The notes under the pieces were generated by a model. The model saw nothing but the letters and a program-made list of their open reading frames with translations, made no database searches and had not been told where the DNA came from. A stretch of 64,000 nt of DNA from contig NC_015125.1 in NCBI RefSeq assembly GCF_000202635.1, forward strand, positions 1,550,001 through 1,614,000, read 5' to 3'. A program made the position numbers and the translations under genes. The DNA comes from Microbacterium testaceum StLB037. GTDB taxonomy: Bacteria > Actinomycetota > Actinomycetes > Actinomycetales > Microbacteriaceae. Positions 22,264 through 30,166 of this stretch are shown here, in pieces; the stretch's first letter is position 1, and each line of letters begins with the position of its first letter.

Positions 22264-23455
22264 CGTCTCGTGGGCGGTCCCGACGGCGCTGGCCATCGTG
22301 GCGGCCCTCGTCGTGGCCCTCGTCATCGTCCTGGTGGTGCGCGCGCGCCGCCGCTCCCCTCGCGCCCACGCCGCCGCCGATGCGGCCCGGATCGCCGCCG
22401 CGGAAGCCCTCCTTCGTCTGGACGACGCGGCAACCGACCTCGACATCGCGTTCGAGGCATCCGAGGCTCTGACGGACGGCGATTCGACGAGCGCTCTGCG
22501 TCGCGCCCGCGCGGCGGCCCTGCGCGCACGCGATCGCGGTTTCGCCGAGCTCGCCGCGCTCTCGGTCTCGACGGCGGTCCCCGCCCGACGACGCGCGGTG
22601 ACCGAGGCCCTGCGCGCGCAGTTCGAGACCCAGCTCGAGACGATCGCCCGCACGCGCATCGACCTCGCCGAGTGGACGCGGACGCACGGTACCGCCGCGG
22701 GTCGCGTGACGGCGGCGCGGGCGCGGCGCGACGAGGTCGTCCGCACCGCCGGCGACCCGGCCCCCCTCATCGCCACGCTGCGCGACCGGTTCGCCGAAGA
22801 CGACTGGCGCAACGCGGCCGACTCCGCCGACGCCGCGGCCGCTGCCCTCGCGGAGGCCGACGCCGCCCTCGACGCGGCCGAGGCCACGCCCGACACGAGC
22901 GAGACCGATCTTCTGGTCCACCGGGCGACGGATGCCGTGCGCCGCGCGGCCCGGCACCTGCGAGCCGTCGAGGACGCCCACCGCATCGCCCTCCAAGCCG
23001 CCGACAACGCCGGGACCGAGCTCGCGGCCGCGCGGGAGGAGCTCGTCGCGGCGGTCGAGATCGCCGAGGCGCGACCGGCGGAGTGCGCACCCGACGCCGC
23101 CGAGCGGCTCCGCGCCGCGAGGCGCGACCTCGATGCGGCCGCAGACGAGGCCGACCGACGTCCGCACACGGCGATCGAGACGGTGGCCCGTATCCGCGAA
23201 CTGCGCGACGAGGTGCTCCTCGACGCTCCGAGCCCGCGACGACGCCTCGAGGCAGCCCGCGCCGCCCTTCCCGGCACGCTGGCGTGTGCGCGCGCTGCCC
23301 TCGCGGCCGCGGAGGCCCGCGACGACCGATCGATCGAGGCGCGCCTGCGACGCGACCGCGCGCGACGGGAGTTGGCGGCCGCGCGGGCCGCCACGGACGC
23401 GGGCGTGGCCCTCGAGAACGCCCGAACCGCCTGGCGAGCGACTTCCGCGCGCTGA
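22256..23455 (+). CDS. membrane-anchored coiled-coil protein
   Basis: The 399-residue protein is not one I recognise. It has a single N-terminal membrane helix (WAVPTALAIVAALVVALVIVLVV, residues 6-28), a short basic stop-transfer RARRRSPRAH, then about 360 residues dominated by Ala, Arg, Glu and Asp in a helical, coiled-coil-like pattern with almost no aromatic residues. This topology, with the body in the cytoplasm, is seen in envelope- or septum-associated scaffolds, but nothing specific supports that role. The GTG start overlaps the HAD gene by eight bases, with GAGGAGG about 15 bases upstream, which is rather far. Codon use matches neighbouring genes, so I treat it as real. Confidence 0.75.
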   Translation: MSDVSWAVPTALAIVAALVVALVIVLVVRARRRSPRAHAAADAARIAAAEALLRLDDAATDLDIAFEASEALTDGDSTSALRRARAAALRARDRGFAELAALSVSTAVPARRRAVTEALRAQFETQLETIARTRIDLAEWTRTHGTAAGRVTAARARRDEVVRTAGDPAPLIATLRDRFAEDDWRNAADSADAAAAALAEADAALDAAEATPDTSETDLLVHRATDAVRRAARHLRAVEDAHRIALQAADNAGTELAAAREELVAAVEIAEARPAECAPDAAERLRAARRDLDAAADEADRRPHTAIETVARIRELRDEVLLDAPSPRRRLEAARAALPGTLACARAALAAAEARDDRSIEARLRRDRARRELAAARAATDAGVALENARTAWRATSAR

Positions 23456-23476
23456 CGGCCATCCGCCCCGGTGCCC

Positions 23477-23482
23477 TATCGT
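23477..23482 (+). promoter_or_regulatory. -10 hexamer TATCGT, leaderless promoter
   Basis: TATCGT ends seven bases before ATG 23490 of the rhomboid-like/lysyltransferase gene. Confidence 0.45.
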
Positions 23483-23489
23483 GAGCGGC

Positions 23490-25553
23490 ATGGGGGAGAA
23501 CACCACGGTCCGCCGCTCGCTTCACGTGCTGCGCCGCGTGCCCGCCACGCTCGCACTGGCCGGCATCCTGATCGTCGTCGGTGTCGTCGGGGCGGGTCTG
23601 TGGCATCCCTTCTCCACCTCCGACCTGTTCCCGACGGTGGCGTACGGTCTGCCGGCCCTTGAGGAGGGCCGTTGGTGGACGCCGATCACCGGCACGTTCT
23701 TCCTCGACGCGCCGTGGGTCTACGCGCCGATCCTGGTCGGTCTCGTGGGCATGGGCTATGTCGAGTTCCGCCGCGGTTCGCTCGTGGCAGCGGGATACTT
23801 CACCGCGGGCCAGCTCGTCTCGGTACTGGCCTCGGCGCTCTTCCTCTGGGCGGCCGCCCTGCTCCCCTGGCCGTGGGCCCAGCAGCAGGCCACCGTCCTC
23901 GACGTCGGTCCCTCCGGGGGCGTCGTCGCGACGATCGCCGCAGCCGTCTCGCTCCTCCCCTCGCCGTGGCGCCTGCGCGCCTGGACGGTCCTGGTCGCCG
24001 GCCTGTCCGTGACCCTGCTCTACTGGGGCACGCTGCCCGATCTCGAGCACGCCTTCGCGGTGGCGTTCGTGCTCGTGCTCGACCGCTCTCTTCGTCCGCA
24101 GCGCGTGTCCGTGCGCGAGCAGCGTCTCATCGCGTTCGTCGTGGTCTGCGCGCTCGGCGCCATCGAGATCCTCACGTTCCTCAGCCCCACGACGGGTCCC
24201 TTCGGAACCTCCGAACCCGTCTCGGGCTCGTGGGTCGACGTCGCGGTGAACACGGTGCTCGTTCTCGTCGTGGCCACCGGCATCCGACGCGGCCGCCGCT
24301 GGGCATGGGTGCTCCTCATCGCGTACGCCGCGCTGAACGCCGTGATCGTGCTGTTCCTCGCGCTGATCGTGCTGCTCGGCGGAGCCGCCGGTTTCGAGAC
24401 CCTGCTCGGGGCCGACCTCACGATCACACTGGCCTCCTCGCTGCTGTGGACCATCGTGTTCGTCTACCTGGTGCTCGTCCGCGCCGCATTCCGCGCCCGT
24501 CCGCGGGCCGCGCTCGGCGACACTCCCGCGCCGAGCGTCGACGAGGTGAAGGCGGAGTTGCACCGCTCCGGCGGCGGCACCCTGTCGTGGATGACCACGT
24601 GGGAGGGGATGTCGTACGCGCGCTTCGGTCGCGGCATCGTCGCGTTCCAGCGTCGAACGGGTGTGGCGCTCGCCCTGGGCGACGCGCTCGGTCCCGCGGA
24701 GGTGCGCGCCGCGACCGTGCGCGCGTTCATCGACCGCGCCGAGGCAGCCGGTCTCGCGCCCTGCTTCTTCAGCGCCGGAGAAGAGACACGCGCGGCCGTG
24801 CCCGAGGGGTGGCGCAGCATCGTCGTCGCCGACGACACCATCGTCGACCTGCCCGGCCTCGCGTTCACCGGCAAGGCGTGGGGCGCCGTCCGCACCTCGC
24901 TCAACCGCGGCGAGCGCGAGGGTATGACCTTCCGTCTCTCCCGTCTCGCCGACGAGACCTGGGGCGTACGACAGCAGCTGCGGGCCATCTCCGACAGCTG
25001 GGTCGGCGAGAAGGGCCTCCCCGAGATGGGCTTCACCCTGGGAACGCTCCACGAGGCGAACGACCCCGAGGTGCGTGTCGCCCTCGCGATCTCACCCGCC
25101 GGCGACGTCGACGGGTTCCTGTCGTGGCTGCCCGTGTACGGCGAGGGCCGCGTACGCGGCTGGACCCTCGATCTCATGCGCCGACGCGACGGAGGCTTCG
25201 GCCCCGTGATGGAGTACCTCATCGGCTCGTCCGCGCTGCAGTTCTCGAGCGAAGGAGCCGAGGTCATGTCGCTCTCCGGGGCCCCGCTCGCGCACGAGTA
25301 CCCCGCGGATGCCGGACCCATCGCCGACCTGCAGCAGCGCATGGCCACGATGCTCGAGCCGGTCTACGGCTTCGCGTCGCTGCACCGGTTCAAGCAGAAG
25401 TTCCAGCCTCGCTACGAGACGATGTACCTGCTCTACCGCGACGAGGCCGACCTCACGCGCATCGGCACCGCTCTGACCCGAGCATTCCTGCCGCACGCGA
25501 CGATCCGGCAGTTCGCCGCCGCCGGTCTCGACCTCGTGCGCCACGAACACTGA
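23490..25553 (+). CDS. rhomboid-like membrane domain fused to phosphatidylglycerol lysyltransferase (DUF2156/MprF C-terminal) domain
   Basis: The 687-residue protein has two parts. Residues 1 to about 205 form six or so helices resembling a rhomboid: a GPSGG motif with Ser142 and a helix containing His187 (LPDLEHAFAVAF). Further helices run to about 345. Residues 360-680 match the DUF2156 GNAT-like transferase of MprF/LysX proteins (GRGIVAFQRRTGVALALGDALG; GEREGMTFRLSR; GDVDGFLSWLPV; LDLMRRRDGGFGPVMEYLI; FKQKFQPRYETMYLLY). It should transfer lysine or another amino acid from tRNA to membrane phosphatidylglycerol, lowering surface negative charge and sensitivity to cationic peptides. Whether the rhomboid-like part is a protease or only an anchor is open. 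ATG 23490 follows a TATCGT -10 hexamer. Confidence 0.85.
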   Translation: MGENTTVRRSLHVLRRVPATLALAGILIVVGVVGAGLWHPFSTSDLFPTVAYGLPALEEGRWWTPITGTFFLDAPWVYAPILVGLVGMGYVEFRRGSLVAAGYFTAGQLVSVLASALFLWAAALLPWPWAQQQATVLDVGPSGGVVATIAAAVSLLPSPWRLRAWTVLVAGLSVTLLYWGTLPDLEHAFAVAFVLVLDRSLRPQRVSVREQRLIAFVVVCALGAIEILTFLSPTTGPFGTSEPVSGSWVDVAVNTVLVLVVATGIRRGRRWAWVLLIAYAALNAVIVLFLALIVLLGGAAGFETLLGADLTITLASSLLWTIVFVYLVLVRAAFRARPRAALGDTPAPSVDEVKAELHRSGGGTLSWMTTWEGMSYARFGRGIVAFQRRTGVALALGDALGPAEVRAATVRAFIDRAEAAGLAPCFFSAGEETRAAVPEGWRSIVVADDTIVDLPGLAFTGKAWGAVRTSLNRGEREGMTFRLSRLADETWGVRQQLRAISDSWVGEKGLPEMGFTLGTLHEANDPEVRVALAISPAGDVDGFLSWLPVYGEGRVRGWTLDLMRRRDGGFGPVMEYLIGSSALQFSSEGAEVMSLSGAPLAHEYPADAGPIADLQQRMATMLEPVYGFASLHRFKQKFQPRYETMYLLYRDEADLTRIGTALTRAFLPHATIRQFAAAGLDLVRHEH

Positions 25554-25557
25554 TCGG

Positions 25558-25586
25558 CCGGACACGAGGGATGCCGTCGTGCCCGG
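25558..25586 (+). terminator. hairpin after the lysyltransferase gene
   Basis: CCGGACACGA pairs with TCGTGCCCGG with one mismatch and a nine-base loop, starting five bases after the stop codon. Confidence 0.5.
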
Positions 25587-25593
25587 CCGAGGT

Positions 25594-25614
25594 CACCCCG
25601 GGGCTGCCGGGGTG
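25594..25614. terminator. hairpin between converging genes
   Basis: CACCCCGG and CCGGGGTG form an eight-base GC-rich stem with a five-base loop, midway between the stop of the plus-strand gene (25553) and the stop of cspA (25620). It could serve both strands. Confidence 0.55.
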
Positions 25615-25619
25615 AGAGG

Positions 25620-25826
25620 TCAGATGGGGCGGATGTCTTCCGCCTGCAGGCCCTTCGGGCCCTGCGCGATCTCGAACTCGACGCGCTGGTTCTCTTCGAG
25701 CGAGCGATAGCCGCCCGACTGGATCGCGCTGTAGTGCGCGAAGACGTCCTGCCCGCCGTCATCGGGGGCGATGAAGCCGAAGCCCTTCTCCGAGTTGAAC
25801 CATTTGACCGTGCCCTGCGTGCTCAT
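25620..25826 (-). CDS. cspA: cold-shock protein (CspA family)
   Basis: This 68-residue single-domain protein has both RNA-binding motifs, KGFGFI (RNP1) and VFAHYSAI (RNP2), with [11 protein letters not shown] at the start, in the five-strand OB fold. It binds single-stranded RNA and DNA and melts RNA structure, mainly at low temperature. ATG 25826 gives the standard family start ([10 protein letters not shown]); an in-frame ATG two codons upstream is possible. There is no strong ribosome binding site, but a 300-base gap lies upstream with a stable hairpin at 25957-25995, consistent with the long structured leaders known for cspA messages. Confidence 0.96.
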   Translation of the reverse strand: MSTQGTVKWFNSEKGFGFIAPDDGGQDVFAHYSAIQSGGYRSLEENQRVEFEIAQGPKGLQAEDIRPI

Positions 25827-25956
25827 CGACATGCCGTTTTCCGCTTGAGCCGGCACCGTGCGCGCCGGACTTGCCCCCAAAGTAACGCCCGGGTGGAAAC
25901 AGCGCACGAACCCGTGACACAAACGTTGCACGTCGAGAAAACGGCCGAAGCCCATA

Positions 25957-25995
25957 CGACGCCCGGGCTGAGCAGAGCTCGAAGCCCGGGCGTCG
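25957..25995 (-). promoter_or_regulatory. 13-bp perfect hairpin upstream of cspA
   Basis: CGACGCCCGGGCT and AGCCCGGGCGTCG form a perfect 13-base stem with a 13-base loop. It lies 131-169 bases before the cspA ATG. If the cspA transcript starts upstream of it, this is a leader element; otherwise it shields cspA and the GntR gene from each other. No other gene needs a terminator here. Confidence 0.5.
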
Positions 25996-26013
25996 ACGGA
26001 TCCCCCCGGATAT

Positions 26014-26030
26014 GTCACGCGAGGCGTGAC
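26014..26030. promoter_or_regulatory. dyad GTCACGC-GAG-GCGTGAC
   Basis: A perfect seven-base inverted repeat with a three-base spacer lies about 105 bases before the GntR-family gene, in the gap shared with cspA. It could be an operator for that regulator; nothing else identifies it. Confidence 0.4.
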
Positions 26031-26122
26031 GGAGATGACATTACAGCCGCGGAAGGCCTCTGCGCGACACGAAAGCTGTGAATACGTAACGCAAAGTCGA
26101 AGACTGTGATACTCGCGCGACG

Positions 26123-26128
26123 TAAACT
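26123..26128 (+). promoter_or_regulatory. -10 hexamer TAAACT, leaderless promoter of the GntR gene
   Basis: TAAACT ends seven bases before ATG 26136. Confidence 0.45.
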
Positions 26129-26135
26129 CCGCGTG

Positions 26136-26744
26136 ATGAGCGCTCCCCCGTCCCGGTTCGCCCTCGTCGACGAGGCCTACGCGGCCCTCGGCGAGGCGAT
26201 CGTCGACGGCCGCCTCCGGCCCGGGGATCGCTTGCGCGACGTGGAGCTGGCCGCCCACATGGGCATCTCGCGGACCCCCGTGCGCGAAGCGCTGCAGAAG
26301 CTGCAGCGCATCGGCCTGGTCGAGGTCGCCGCGAACCGCTACACGCGGGTCGCCGCGCTGACGGACCGCGCGCGCAACGACATGCGCGAGTACGCCGCGC
26401 ACACGATCGCTTCGGCGATGCGCGTCGCTCTCCCGCGCTGCACACCCGAAGAACTCGACACCGCCCTGCGCCACGTCGACGCGATGCGCGACGCCGAGTC
26501 CTCGAAGGACTACGTCGCCGCCGTCCTGGATCTGTACGCGCTCGTCGTGGCGTGCTCGCACAACATCCCCTTCCAGAGGACGCTCGAGCAGACCGACCTC
26601 GTCCTCCGGCGCAACCTCGAGGGATGGCAGAGCGTCACGGACGAGACGCGGCCCGTGCTCTTCGCGCACCTTCGCACCCAGCTCGCCGCGCGCGACGCGA
26701 ACGGCGCGACCTGGACGTTCCTCGCCCTGCACGGCTTCGCCTGA
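26136..26744 (+). CDS. GntR-family transcriptional regulator
   Basis: The 202-residue protein has a GntR winged helix-turn-helix (residues 10-75; [43 protein letters not shown]), matching the FadR subfamily, and an all-helical C-terminal ligand domain of about 125 residues. The C-terminal domain is a short FCD-like domain; the usual metal-binding His residues are not obvious. The ATG follows a TAAACT hexamer by seven bases, so translation is probably leaderless; an upstream in-frame ATG (26106) lacks such support. The dyad at 26014-26030 may be its site. Effector and targets are unknown. Confidence 0.88.
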   Translation: MSAPPSRFALVDEAYAALGEAIVDGRLRPGDRLRDVELAAHMGISRTPVREALQKLQRIGLVEVAANRYTRVAALTDRARNDMREYAAHTIASAMRVALPRCTPEELDTALRHVDAMRDAESSKDYVAAVLDLYALVVACSHNIPFQRTLEQTDLVLRRNLEGWQSVTDETRPVLFAHLRTQLAARDANGATWTFLALHGFA

Positions 26745-26781
26745 GCGCGCAACCACTCGGCATCCCGCACCACGCCCCCGG

Positions 26782-26787
26782 TAGCGT
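26782..26787 (+). promoter_or_regulatory. -10 hexamer TAGCGT, leaderless promoter
   Basis: TAGCGT ends six bases before ATG 26794, the same arrangement as at 21550. Confidence 0.5.
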
Positions 26788-26793
26788 GGCGCC

Positions 26794-27222
26794 ATGGCCC
26801 ACATCGACCTGCGCGAGCTGAACGACGACGATCGGGATGCCGCCTTCGCCGTCGTCCGTGACAGTTCCTCCTCGTGGCCCCGCGCCACGGTCGACACCCG
26901 CGAGGCGTTCGACGCCTGGGTCGCCGAGGACCGCGTGTCCGCCCGCGCAGTGGTCTCCGACGATGCCGTCGTCGGCCTCGCCGCCACGCTCGACGTCGAC
27001 GGCGACCGCGAGATCCTCCTCGCCGTGGCCCCCGACGCGGTCGAGGGCGTGGCCACCGAGGCTCTGCGCCTGCTCACGTTCCTCGAGCCGGAACGCCCCC
27101 TCTACGCCTGCCTCGCCGCCGACGACGACCCCTCGCATGCCGTGCTCGCCGGTCTGGGCTTCGTCGAGGACTCGCGCGACGGCGACGACATCGTCTACGT
27201 GCTGCCCCCGACGCTGGAGTGA
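26794..27222 (+). CDS. small acidic protein, possibly GNAT-like
   Basis: This 142-residue protein is rich in Asp, Ala and Val. The pattern [21 protein letters not shown] at the start, a central strand pair ([31 protein letters not shown]) and the late [21 protein letters not shown] resemble the N-acetyltransferase fold, but the acetyl-CoA loop (Q/RxxGxG/A) is not clear. I would call it a diverged GNAT-like or hypothetical protein. A TAGCGT -10 hexamer six bases upstream fixes the start. It is followed after seven bases by a small membrane protein gene. Confidence 0.7.
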   Translation: MAHIDLRELNDDDRDAAFAVVRDSSSSWPRATVDTREAFDAWVAEDRVSARAVVSDDAVVGLAATLDVDGDREILLAVAPDAVEGVATEALRLLTFLEPERPLYACLAADDDPSHAVLAGLGFVEDSRDGDDIVYVLPPTLE

Positions 27223-27229
27223 GATCGAC

Positions 27230-27568
27230 ATGGGTGAGATGACGTGGCAGGGCATCGTTCCGAGCGTGGTCCTGATCATCGCCGGCGGAGCGCTGTGGTG
27301 GTGGTCGATCGCCCTGACCGTGCGTGCGTACCGCGGCGAGCGCGTCCCGGTGTGGCGCAACCCGCCGAAGGCCCCGGGCCGGGCTATCGCCGCCCGCGCG
27401 TTCGGAGCGGCCGTGCTCACCCTCGGCGTCGGGATCGCGCCCTGGGGCCAGCTCGACGGGCCGTCCTGGCTCGGACCCCTGCTGGCGGGCTCGGTGGCCG
27501 CGGTGGTCCTGCTCGTGCCGTACTTCGCCGCCGTGGCGATCCACAACCGGCGCGTCGACGAGGCCTAG
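27230..27568 (+). CDS. small membrane protein, three helices
   Basis: The 112-residue protein is not recognised. It has three predicted helices (IVPSVVLIIAGGALWWWSIAL; AFGAAVLTLGVGIAP; LLAGSVAAVVLLVPYFAAVAI) with a basic loop RAYRGERVPVWRNPPKAPGRA between the first two. The ATG follows GGAGTGAGATCGAC from the end of the previous gene at short spacing, so the two are likely co-transcribed. It converges on a 45-residue gene; their stops share a CTAG. Confidence 0.65.
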   Translation: MGEMTWQGIVPSVVLIIAGGALWWWSIALTVRAYRGERVPVWRNPPKAPGRAIAARAFGAAVLTLGVGIAPWGQLDGPSWLGPLLAGSVAAVVLLVPYFAAVAIHNRRVDEA

Positions 27569-27702
27569 TTCGGCTCTTCGCTCTCCTCGAGCGGCTCGTC
27601 GGCGTCGACCGACGTGTCGTCCGTGGCGCTGTCCTCCTCCGCCGCCGCGGCCTGCTGGGCGGCGAGGGCGTACGCCTCTTCTTCTCTGCGCTTCTCCGAC
27701 AT
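27565..27702 (-). CDS. 45-residue highly charged protein
   Basis: A short gene begins MSEKRREEEAYALAAQQAAA and ends in an acidic tail rich in Asp, Glu and Ser (ESEEPN). The sequence looks helical at its N-terminus and disordered afterwards. Support for it being real: an ATG preceded by TAGGTT (27710-27715) at seven bases, the leaderless pattern seen at other genes here; normal high-GC third positions; and a neat tail-to-tail junction with the membrane protein gene. Function unknown. Confidence 0.6.
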   Translation of the reverse strand: MSEKRREEEAYALAAQQAAAAEEDSATDDTSVDADEPLEESEEPN

Positions 27703-27741
27703 GACGCCCAACCTAGGCGCGTGCCGACGGGCGCGTAAAGG

Positions 27742-28740
27742 TCAGCGGCGCGAGAGGGTCGCGACGATCGGCCGGTGGTCGCTGCCGGCGTCGTCGAAGT
27801 CGGTGCGCACCTCGAACCCGCGCACCTCCCACGCCGACCCGACGAGCACGTGGTCGATGGGCGCCGCAAGCCCCGGGGGAAGGCGCACCGGCCAGGTTCC
27901 CACCGCGGCCGCTCCCGCCTCGGCGGCGGCATCCCGGCACTCTCCCACCGTTCCGCCGTTCCGCCCCAGACCCGCGAGGTGATCGAGCGTGGAGTTGAGG
28001 TCGCCGGCGAGGATGACGTCGGGACTCGAGCACTGCGCCGCCACCCAGTCCATCCCCTCGGTCCAGTCGGTCATGATCAGCGGCAACGGGGGCAGCGGGT
28101 GCGCGGCGACGAGCGTCGGTCCCCCGCCCTGAGCCGGTCGGAAGACGCCGCTGGGCACGCCGGGTGTCGAACCGGCCGCGAGATCGAGAACATAGGGCCC
28201 CATCGACTCCGCGACGAGAAGCGTCGTGGGCACCGGGTCGTCCCCCGGGGCGGCGACGAGCGTCGAGGGTGTCATGCGGATCCCCTCGCGGGACAGGATG
28301 CCGACGACCTCCGCCGCCGCGTCCGCGTCGGTCTCGGGCAGGCTCACGACGTCCGCCCCGGTCTCGCGGACGAGTCGGGCGATGCTCTCGGGTGAGGCTC
28401 CGCCCCCGTAGGTGTTCCACGCCACCACGACCAGCTCGCCCCCGGGAGCCGACCCGCCCCCACCGCGCACGACGAGCACGGCACCGTTTCCGAGCGACGC
28501 CGCGGCGAGCACCATCGCCAGCCCCGCCGCCACACCCCACCGCCGCCGGAGCAGGGCGATGACGCCCGCGACCACGGCGAGCGCGGCGAAACCGAGGGCC
28601 AGGATGCCGCGGAAGGGGATCAGCTGCGCCACGCCCTGCAGCCGCTGCGCGCCGACCACCTGCGGCCACACCGCCACGACGGCGAGGACACCGCCGAGGA
28701 CGAGCGTCACGATCAGGCCGGTGCGTCGGGTCTTCGGCAT
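27742..28740 (-). CDS. endonuclease/exonuclease/phosphatase-family protein, membrane anchored
   Basis: The 332-residue protein has two or three N-terminal helices (LIVTLVLGGVLAVVAVW; ILALGFAALAVVAGVIAL; GVAAGLAMVLAAASLG) followed by an EEP-fold catalytic domain outside the membrane. Catalytic landmarks are the early Asn in VVAWNTYGG, the Glu in VVSLPETDAD, DVILAGDLNST and the final GSDHRPIVATL containing the catalytic Asp-His. Such proteins hydrolyse phosphodiesters in nucleic acids, phospholipids or inositol phosphates; the extracytoplasmic placement suggests a lipid or nutrient substrate. The ATG is preceded by a TTTACT hexamer at six bases. Confidence 0.85.
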   Translation of the reverse strand: MPKTRRTGLIVTLVLGGVLAVVAVWPQVVGAQRLQGVAQLIPFRGILALGFAALAVVAGVIALLRRRWGVAAGLAMVLAAASLGNGAVLVVRGGGGSAPGGELVVVAWNTYGGGASPESIARLVRETGADVVSLPETDADAAAEVVGILSREGIRMTPSTLVAAPGDDPVPTTLLVAESMGPYVLDLAAGSTPGVPSGVFRPAQGGGPTLVAAHPLPPLPLIMTDWTEGMDWVAAQCSSPDVILAGDLNSTLDHLAGLGRNGGTVGECRDAAAEAGAAAVGTWPVRLPPGLAAPIDHVLVGSAWEVRGFEVRTDFDDAGSDHRPIVATLSRR

Positions 28741-28820
28741 CCGACCAGTAAACCCGACTGCCCGCGCGGAGCAGAGAGCGCCGATGCCGAGAGCGGTTTG
28801 GCCACCACGTGACCCTCGCC

Positions 28821-28826
28821 TAACGT
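28821..28826 (+). promoter_or_regulatory. -10 hexamer TAACGT, leaderless promoter of the DUF368 gene
   Basis: TAACGT ends seven bases before ATG 28834, which favours that start over the GTG at 28825. Confidence 0.45.
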
Positions 28827-28833
28827 GGACCGA

Positions 28834-29751
28834 ATGGCCGACACCCTTGCCGACCGACGTTCGCCCCTCCGCCCCGCTCTCGATGTGGTCCGCGGCGCCC
28901 TGATCGGGGCGGTGGAAGTCATCCCGGGGGTCAGCGGGGGCACGGTCGCGTTGATCGTGGGGGTGTACGCGACGCTGATCGATGCGGCGAGTCACATCGT
29001 GCGCGGCACGGTCGCGGCGACAGACGTCGTGCGCGGGCGCGGACTCGCACGCAGCGCCCGACACTTCCGGGCGGTCCGGTGGCGCGTGGTCGCGCCGGTG
29101 CTCATCGGCATGGTGCTCGCGGTCGTGCTGGGTGCGCGCATCCTCGCTCCCCTGGTGCAGGAGTACCCGACCGAGACGCGCGCGGTCTTCGGAGGAATGA
29201 TCGCGGCATCCCTGCTCATCCCCATCCGCCTGCTGGGCCGCGGGTGGACGTGGCGGCTGGGCCTTCTCGCGCTCGTCGCCGCCGTGGCCGCCTTCATCCT
29301 CACCGGCCTGCCCTCGGGCTCGATCGAAGACCCACCGCTCGTCGTCGTCGCGCTGGCGGCCTCGGTCGCGGTCTGCGCCCTCGTGCTGCCGGGGCTCTCG
29401 GGAGCATTCCTGCTGCTCGTGTTCGGCCTCTACGAGACGACGCTGGTCGCGCTGAACGAGCGCGACCTGCCCTACATCCTGGCGTTCGCCGTCGGCGCGG
29501 TCGTCGGGCTGAGCCTCTTCGTCAACGTCCTGCGCGTGCTCCTCGCGCGGTTCCACGCCGGAATGCTCGCCCTGATGACGGGGTTGATGCTCGGCTCGCT
29601 CCGCGCCCTCTGGCCCTGGCAGGACGACGCCGGGCAGTCCCTCGCCCCGTCGGGGGACATCGCCGTCACGGTGCTGCTCGCCGCGGCCGGTGCCGCAGTC
29701 GTGCTGTTCGTGGTGTGGATGCAGGCGCGCCTGACGACGAAACCTTCCTGA
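28834..29751 (+). CDS. popT: DUF368 membrane protein, PopT-type undecaprenyl-phosphate transporter
   Basis: The 305-residue polytopic protein carries the DUF368 signatures VVRGALIGAVEVIPGVSGGTVALI near the start and ALVLPGLSGAFLLLVFGLYETTL in the second half; the two PGxSGG-type loops are the pseudo-symmetric halves of the fold. DUF368 proteins were reported as flippases returning undecaprenyl phosphate, the lipid carrier of wall synthesis, to the inner leaflet. The name is by family membership only. A TAACGT hexamer seven bases before the ATG suggests a leaderless message, and a strong hairpin terminator follows at 29791-29819. Divergent to the EEP-domain gene. Confidence 0.88.
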   Translation: MADTLADRRSPLRPALDVVRGALIGAVEVIPGVSGGTVALIVGVYATLIDAASHIVRGTVAATDVVRGRGLARSARHFRAVRWRVVAPVLIGMVLAVVLGARILAPLVQEYPTETRAVFGGMIAASLLIPIRLLGRGWTWRLGLLALVAAVAAFILTGLPSGSIEDPPLVVVALAASVAVCALVLPGLSGAFLLLVFGLYETTLVALNERDLPYILAFAVGAVVGLSLFVNVLRVLLARFHAGMLALMTGLMLGSLRALWPWQDDAGQSLAPSGDIAVTVLLAAAGAAVVLFVVWMQARLTTKPS

Positions 29752-29790
29752 CTCGAGCGGCACCCGACAGATCCGGAGGAGTGCAACGAG

Positions 29791-29819
29791 ATCGGATGCC
29801 AGAGGGCTTGGCATCCGAT
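29791..29819 (+). terminator. rho-independent-like hairpin after the DUF368 gene
   Basis: ATCGGATGCCA and TGGCATCCGAT form a perfect 11-base stem with a seven-base loop, 39 bases after the stop codon. No long T-tract follows, as is common in high-GC actinobacteria. Confidence 0.7.
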
Positions 29820-29884
29820 TCTGTTCGCCGTGTCCGATTCCGGTGCCCCCCTCGCGCGGGTCTCAAATTCTCCCACTCCCGCAG

Positions 29885-29928
29885 ACAACGAAGAGGGCCC
29901 CGGGAAACCCCGGGGCCCTCTTCGTTGT
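29885..29928 (-). terminator. 20-bp perfect hairpin directly after tRNA-Leu
   Basis: ACAACGAAGAGGGCCCCGGG and its exact complement surround a four-base loop. The structure starts one base after the tRNA-Leu 3' end on the minus strand and should end its transcription; being perfect it also protects against plus-strand readthrough. Confidence 0.75.
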
Positions 29929-29929
29929 G

Positions 29930-30013
29930 TGCGCGAGGGGGGACTTGAACCCCCACGCCCGTGAAGGCACTGGCACCTGAAGCCAGCGCGTCTACCTATT
30001 CCGCCACTCGCGC
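29930..30013 (-). tRNA. tRNA-Leu (anticodon CAG)
   Basis: The 84-base sequence folds as a class II tRNA: acceptor stem GCGCGAG/CTCGCGC with discriminator A, D-arm, anticodon stem CTGGC/GCCAG around TTCAGGT (anticodon CAG), a long variable arm typical of leucine tRNA, and T-loop GTTCAAGTC. The 3' CCA is not encoded. It reads CUG, the main leucine codon of such genomes. Confidence 0.95.
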
Positions 30014-30166
30014 GTGCGCGGCATCCAGGATGCCACGCGACCAACTTCCCGAGAATATCACGGCCGCGACGGCGCAGCGAAACGCGGCGTCGGAAGCGGC
30101 ATCCATGACCTGCACAGCCGCCCTGACTACGATGTGCCTACTGGTCTGCCTGCCCGAAGGAGTCTC

